From Myrica gale (Eukaryota > Streptophyta > Magnoliopsida > Fagales > Myricaceae), in the NCBI GenBank assembly GCA_963930655.1, contig OZ005605.1:999501-1063500 (forward strand): DNA of 64,000 bases, written 5' to 3'. The translations under genes were made by a program, and so were the position numbers. Positions within the stretch are counted from its first letter, which is position 1; each line of letters begins with the position of its first letter. The notes beneath the pieces were generated by a model. The model had not been told where the DNA came from, ran no database searches, and saw nothing but the letters and a program-made list of their open reading frames with translations. Shown here in pieces: positions 56,067-64,000 of this stretch.

Positions 56067-58174
56067 ATGGGAGCCTGCTGTGCCAAATTGGATGACTGGT
56101 ATGGAAGGCCCATGGAGGATCATGCGGAGGAGGAGGAAGAAGAGGTTGATGAACAGGATGATTTACAAGATGGAGCTGCTGGAGCCCGTATAAGATTGCA
56201 AGGACCTTCTAGTTTCACATCAATGTACACCCATCAAGGACAAAAAGGGACCAATCAAGACGCCATGACGATTTGGGAGGTAACATTACTTTCTTTGTTA
56301 TATTAGCACTCTTTTAATTCTAACTGACTCTAATATGTTTGTCTGGTTTCTGGGTTGTTCAAATTTGGGGTGAAGGGTAAAATTTTTAGCTTTGGTTCAT
56401 AATTGCACAATGCGTTAGTTTTGTATTTTAGAGCTTTCGCAGCATCTCGAAATTTTTTTTTTGGCATCAGAATTGTCTTCATTGTTGTTGTTGCAGATCC
56501 TTCCCCTTTCATGCCTTTTCCACCAATCTGCTTAATTAGTTGTCGTGATCCTATCACAGCATCTCCCTTTACTAAACAAGGATATCTCATCTAGGAAATA
56601 ATCATTGAAGCTAATTTCATTTCTTCATCCGGTATATATATTTTAGTGGTGTTATGAAACTCGTTCTGAAGCTTCGCATGAATTTGAACATTAACATTTC
56701 AGGATTTTACTGGTGAAGAAGAAATGTTCTTCTGTGATATGTTCGATGGTCATGGTCCACACGGCCACCTAGTAGCACGCCATGTACGTGATAGTTTACC
56801 CGCAAAACTCTCTGCAGCACTTACATTCTGGCAACTTAATCACGGCATAGAAAGCGATGCCAAAAATACTCTTAGCAATGGTCATAGTCGAAATCTGCCT
56901 TTCGCAACATGGGAGGCCAGCTTTCTTAGATCTTTCAAGGAAACAGATGAAGAACTTGGTATGGAGTCTTCCATTGATAGCTTTTGCAGTGGTACCACAG
57001 CCGTAACTGTGATTAAACAGGTAACTTTGGACCCAAAGTTGGAAGAGACTATTTGACATATTCCAGTTGCTCATGTATTATGTAAATCCGTTTCCAATTT
57101 TCAGGGTTCCAACTTGCTAATTGCCAACTTGGGAGATTCTCGTGCGGTTCTCTGCACTAGAGGAGACGATAATCAACTTCTTCCCATTCAAATCACAGTT
57201 GACTTGAAACCGGATATTCCAAGTGGGTCTTTTTCCAATTCTCTTTCTGTCCTCAGGGCACGAATAAACTAAATTATTGTCTAGTTGTTCATATTCCTTC
57301 TTATTTTTGTCTCTAATGTTGACTCAGGTGAAGCTGAAAGAATCAGGCAGCGCGAAGGCAGAGTTTTTGCAATTGCTGAAGACCCTGATGTCTATAGAGT
57401 ATGGATGCCTGATATACATTGCCCTGGCCTTGCCATGTCAAGGGCTTTTGGAGATTTCTGCCTCAAAGATTATGGTCTTACTTCAATTCCCGAACTTTCG
57501 TATAGGAGACTTACAAAAAATGATGAATTTGTGGTTTTAGCAACCGATGGGGTGAGACTTCAAACATCAGAATCCAAAAACCTACTTAATTATCTGTTGG
57601 AGAGAAATTAAGCAGCTTGTGATAGTGGGGAGGTTCTAGTGATTACTGCTATAATATACTGGACCATTCTCCAAGCCAAAAAGGCTTACAATCTCAACCT
57701 TCCATGATCTGAAGACACCCGAATTCAATTGTTTTTTTGCAGGTATGGGATGCACTTACAAACAATGAAGTAATAAGGATAGTTGCTTCTGCAAAGAAGC
57801 GATCCATGGCAGCCAAATTGATAGTGAAACATGCTGTAAGAGCCTGGAGATATAAATATCCGAGTTCCAGTGTCGATGACTGTTCAGCGATTTGCTTGTT
57901 CCTCAAGAACCAGCCTACTACGTTAACCAAGCTCGAATCTGAAGTGGCTCCGGAGGATGCAAACCGCCCACAGCTTCGAACTTCTACGTCCGTTCGATGT
58001 GAAGAAGACACTGATCAGTCTGTGAATTGGAAGGGTGTTGTACTAGACTCAAAGAGAGATCGTAGTGGTCTTGAAGGAGTAGGCAGAACTAACTTCCTAC
58101 GGGACATTGACATTCTTAGGTCTGCGGACTCTTTGAGTTTGCCGAAACAGCTCGTCAGCACAGTGGTTACCTAA
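56067..58174 (+). CDS. Protein phosphatase 2C, N-myristoylated (At5g01700-like)
   Basis: Exons: 56067-56279, 56703-57020, 57105-57222, 57328-57551, 57743-58174, about 434 residues, with matching phases. The ATG at 56067 gives MGACCAK: Gly2 for myristoylation and Cys4/Cys5 for palmitoylation, so membrane attachment is likely. The frame is open upstream without an ATG. PP2C motifs are in order: GQKGTNQDAMTIW, MFDGHGPHGH (metal-binding Asp), CSGTTAV, IANLGDSRAVL, MSRAFGDFCLKDYG, LATDGVWDALTN (metal Asp) and DDCSAICLFL. It is a Mg/Mn-dependent Ser/Thr phosphatase, clade E by overall form. The Asp-rich acidic stretch EEEEEEVDEQDD follows the anchor. All metal-binding residues that I can identify are present. 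An acceptor-like TTTGCAG at about 58320 may mark a 3' UTR intron. Confidence 0.92.
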
Positions 58175-61062
<2,888 letters not shown>

Positions 61063-63019
61063 TTAATTAGCAAAGTTGAAGGTGGATGGAACTATGGCGG
61101 TGGATTTGCGGACTATGTATCGATATGCAGCAACTTTTTTCCTCCTGGAAGCAGTGTTATCTACTGAGAGCACCATTTTGCCTGCTTCACGCGACGTGAA
61201 GGAGTTGTGAATTGCTTCTTCTGAGGCTGCAATCTTCCTAGGCTTCTCCACGGCGACGGTATAGCTGCCTTCTGCGCTGGGCACGAACTCTGCACTGTAT
61301 TCCAAGTCCCAGCCCCCAACCACTATGTCCCATGTTATCGTTGCACCGGCCTGTTTAAAGTTGAGCCAAAATGAGGAAAACATCAGGTATAAATGAACGT
61401 TGACTTGGATTCAAAGCCTTGACTCAATTTACAGGGACCAATGTTTGAAAAGTTTGAATTATGCTCCGTTAGTAATGAGCACCTATATATTTAAAAAGCA
61501 TTAAATGTATATGGTAGTACAAATGGAAAGGGAAAGTAGATGAACCTCTATCCCCTCGATCTGTATATTAACTTTCTCTCCGCCTTTGACAGTGAACTCG
61601 GAGGCTGGTTTTGGGGGACCATTCTGCAAATCACTGGGTCGGCTCAGCCCACCATACTGTGTAGGAACATCCTCCGGCCTGATAAACCTGTCCAGAAAAG
61701 GAAAACCCAATTCAGGAAACTTGAACTCGAAGTAGCACTAGGTGAAGGTAGAACTGAAATCAAACATGAAACAACAGTCACAACAATCCCCCCATCCTCC
61801 TTCCAAACTAAAACAGGGAACCAAGGAAAGCAGTTGGACAGAAACAGAAAGAACAAAACACTGAAATCATATGTAGACAGGGACATTAAAAAGACGTCTC
61901 AGAATCTTTAACCTCTTTGCAGAAAATGTTTGAAGTTTAGAAGCAGTAGCCGAAAGACCAAGAAAAGATTCTCAAGCAAATTACTCTAGGCGAATAAAGA
62001 CAGAATACAGAAAGTATTCGAGAAATAGTTGATTGAAAGAGTCTTACTTGTAGAGTGTCTCGGCCACATTCCCTTCCTTAGCGATCACGAACTTGCTCTT
62101 AGTTCGCTGAGTTAGAAACGGGCTGAACATCGAATATAACACGCTGAAGTACCATGGAACATTGATAAAAATCTGGACCCAAAACAAAGAAAGATGCACA
62201 GAGATCAGTCTTATATACAAAAATGTAGAGTCAAATAACAAAAACCTACACAAAATGCTTTAAATTTTGGAAATTAAATAGGAACACTACCTTGCGAGCG
62301 ACCATTTCGGGGTAGTTATCTTGAAACAAAGAGAGGATGTGATTAGAAGCAACCCTGAGCTCTCTCTTGGGCATGTCCTTTAGATCAGTCACCTGGATGA
62401 GAGAGTTAACACCACCGGGCTTAAAATGCAGAAGGTTAACCCCTCTCTCAAGCACCTGAACCCTCCACCTCAAGAACTTCTGGAGTTTCTCTTCGTCGCC
62501 AAAGATCCTCTCGTACATATCTTTATCTTTGAAAACGCCATAAGCATTGAAACAAACAGGGTGTCCTTCCCTGTCATAACCGTGCATATATGCAACCACA
62601 CCCTCAAGCTCCTTGAACCCCAGTTCCTCCTCAACCACGCTATCCGCTCCGAACTCTGTCCTCCATTCCAAGCACTTCAGCAACATGTTGAGCGAGTCCG
62701 TGACCCTGAAGTCTCTGGCTCGCAGAAACTTCAAGAGTACCACATCCGCCTTCTCGTCACCTCCCAAGAGAGGAATGCCCCACATTGAGGCGTCGGAGGC
62801 AGCAGAGGCCATGAGCTTGTCCTTGAGCTCTTGGAGAGCTTTCTTTTCAGAGGACTTGAGTTGGGAGACGAAGTAGGTGTCCTCCTTGAAGGAAGTGGAA
62901 CGAAGGGTGGCGGCCTCCATGAGAGTAGTGACGAAGCTTTTCTTGTATGGTTTTGGGGAGGCCTCTGGAAGGTCCTGAAGTGGGGTCTTTTGGATGGAGA
63001 TGGGCGACGCGGCTTCCAT
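61063..63019 (-). CDS. PATL6: PATELLIN-6-like SEC14/GOLD protein
   Basis: Minus-strand exons 62291-63019, 62048-62172, 61546-61687 and 61063-61350 give about 427 residues with GT-AG introns and consistent phases. The N-terminal part is short (no long acidic region as in PATL1-3). A CRAL-TRIO N domain (about 60-130, LLGGDEKADVVLLKFLRARDF) is followed by the SEC14 lipid-binding domain (about 135-290, GYDREGHPVCFNAYGVF, LHFKPGGVNSLIQVTDLKD, IFINVPWYFSVLYSMFSPF). The GOLD domain is at about 320-425 (GGEKVNIQIEGIE, ITWDIVVGGWDLEYSAEFVP, RKKVAAYRYIVRKS). Patellins bind phosphoinositides and act at the cell plate and plasma membrane, including auxin-transporter positioning. High similarity to At3g51670 supports PATL6. 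No breaks. Confidence 0.92.
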
Positions 63020-64000
63020 GAATGGGGCTCTGAGCTAGACCCAAATGGAATGTGTTTGGAAATGCAGAGTCTAGAGAGAGAAACAAGGAAACCAGCACAA
63101 TTTGGTAAATAATTGAGAGTGAAATGAATGGTTTTCAAGGGGTTCAGAAGAAGCTCTGCTTTCGATTCTCTGTAAAAGCACACGGAGCTTTTGAGAAAGA
63201 GGAAGAGACAGGCAACAGAGGAAACAAATAAAACAAACAAACACAGTCGTAGAAGAGAAAGACGGATAAGGGAGAGAGAGAGAGAAAGAGAGCGAAAAGA
63301 GAAATTTGAGCCGCGATTCTTGTTTGAACATTCAAAAGCCACTTAGGAATAACGAGAAAAACAAAAAGAGAAAAAGAAGGGAAAAGGAGGGAATTTGAAT
63401 GAGCTCGGGACTCGGGTAATAATTACACGTGCTATCCTCGTGCGTTTATTAGGTTCGGAGATAAATATTATTCTCACCCGTCTGATTTCTGAGTTAATTT
63501 TAGAACCTTTACATTCCCTCTTAAATTTTTAAATCGAAATAAAAATAATATCCTTAAATTTTTCTTTTTCTTTTCAGGCTTTAATATTGGTATGGAGATC
63601 TTGGTGGCGTTTGTTCGTAGAAATATTGGGGTTTTAGAAATTTTGAGTATTGAGGTTTGTCAAAAAGTATAATATTTTATGAAAAAGTGAGGAGAGAGAA
63701 GATTTAATTGAATAGTATAATATTATTTTATAATTTAATAAGGAGAGATGTATTATTTTATGATTGTTTGGAAATGTTGAGGATTGGAAAAGTCAAGAAA
63801 CAAATGCCCCGCTCGTATTCATTATCAAGATGAACAATAATCTGCTCTGCTGAAAAAATTTCAACAAATAATCGGATTTTTAAAATAATACCAAGAAAGA
63901 TAATTTCAATTATTCGTATCTTGATTTTTTTTTAAAAAAAAAATTTCTTCAAAGATTCAAAACCTGAATTCTCTTAATTTTTTAATCTAAAATTAAAACA
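63020..64000. other. Patellin leader, promoter and flanking DNA
   Basis: 63020 to about 63350 is likely the patellin 5' leader, with a GA-rich tract (63250-63300) that reads CT-rich on the gene's strand. Frames there on the minus strand are leader shadows. The rest is AT-rich with a MITE-like element at 63603-63810. Confidence 0.5.
63603..63810. mobile_element. MITE-like element upstream of the patellin gene
   Basis: GGTGGCGTTTGTTCG at the left and GAAACAAATGCCCC at the right are approximate inverted ends. The interior (AATATTGGGGTTTTAGAAATTTTGAG, abbreviated, and GAGGAGAGAGAAG) is in the style of the TGTTTG-family MITEs. Confidence 0.45.

Noticed and set aside
63071..63342. Minus-strand frames upstream of the patellin ATG
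   Set aside because: They are low-complexity Ser/Leu/Phe-rich readings of a CT-rich leader and are not in frame with the conserved protein start.

Overview
The window is nuclear DNA of a flowering plant, most likely a woody eudicot. Genes are split by GT-AG introns, intergenic DNA is AT-rich and full of DNA transposons (hAT, CACTA, a Mutator-like gene-capturing element, small MITEs), and every gene I recognise is a plant family. The species cannot be named from the sequence.

Layout. 1-4017: a possible orphan exon, then a decayed hAT transposase (TTF/ZMYM1 type). 4540-19655: a coding-poor stretch built from repeated copies of one noncoding unit with a TATA-like block, including a 1.7-kb duplication whose copies are separated by a 5'-truncated CACTA element with arrays of CGATCGATCG-like motifs. 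21029-24630: an F-box/LRR gene (FBL3/RAE1 type, 8 exons). 26597-29554: a group I WRKY gene (WRKY33/26 type) behind a W-box cluster. 30391-31777 (minus): a CASP-like 4B1 gene. 32364-45000: intergenic DNA with a nonautonomous hAT, several MITEs, a degenerate RICESLEEPER-like hAT and a 428-bp hAT MITE with a perfect 8-bp target duplication. 45495-47039: a single-exon membrane-anchored FkbM-type methyltransferase. 48773-52581: a complete but inactivated hAT. 53400-54925: an element with about 250-bp inverted ends carrying fragments of two host genes (a PPR gene and CYP38). 56067-58174: a 5-exon PP2C with an N-myristoylation start. 61063-63019 (minus): a 4-exon PATELLIN-6-like gene.

These are independent plant genes, not an operon. 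Two gene orders look ancestral: F-box/LRR, methyltransferase and PP2C match the neighbours At5g01720-At5g01710-At5g01700 in Arabidopsis, and WRKY plus CASPL4B1 match At2g38470-At2g38480 (both from memory). Here the two sets are interleaved.

The observations most worth following are the chimeric gene-capture element, the repeated promoter-like noncoding units, the CGATCG arrays, and a consistent Trp-to-stop decay pattern in the transposase relics. I found no CRISPR array, rRNA gene or intact tRNA gene. Exon coordinates come from reading splice sites and frames by eye.
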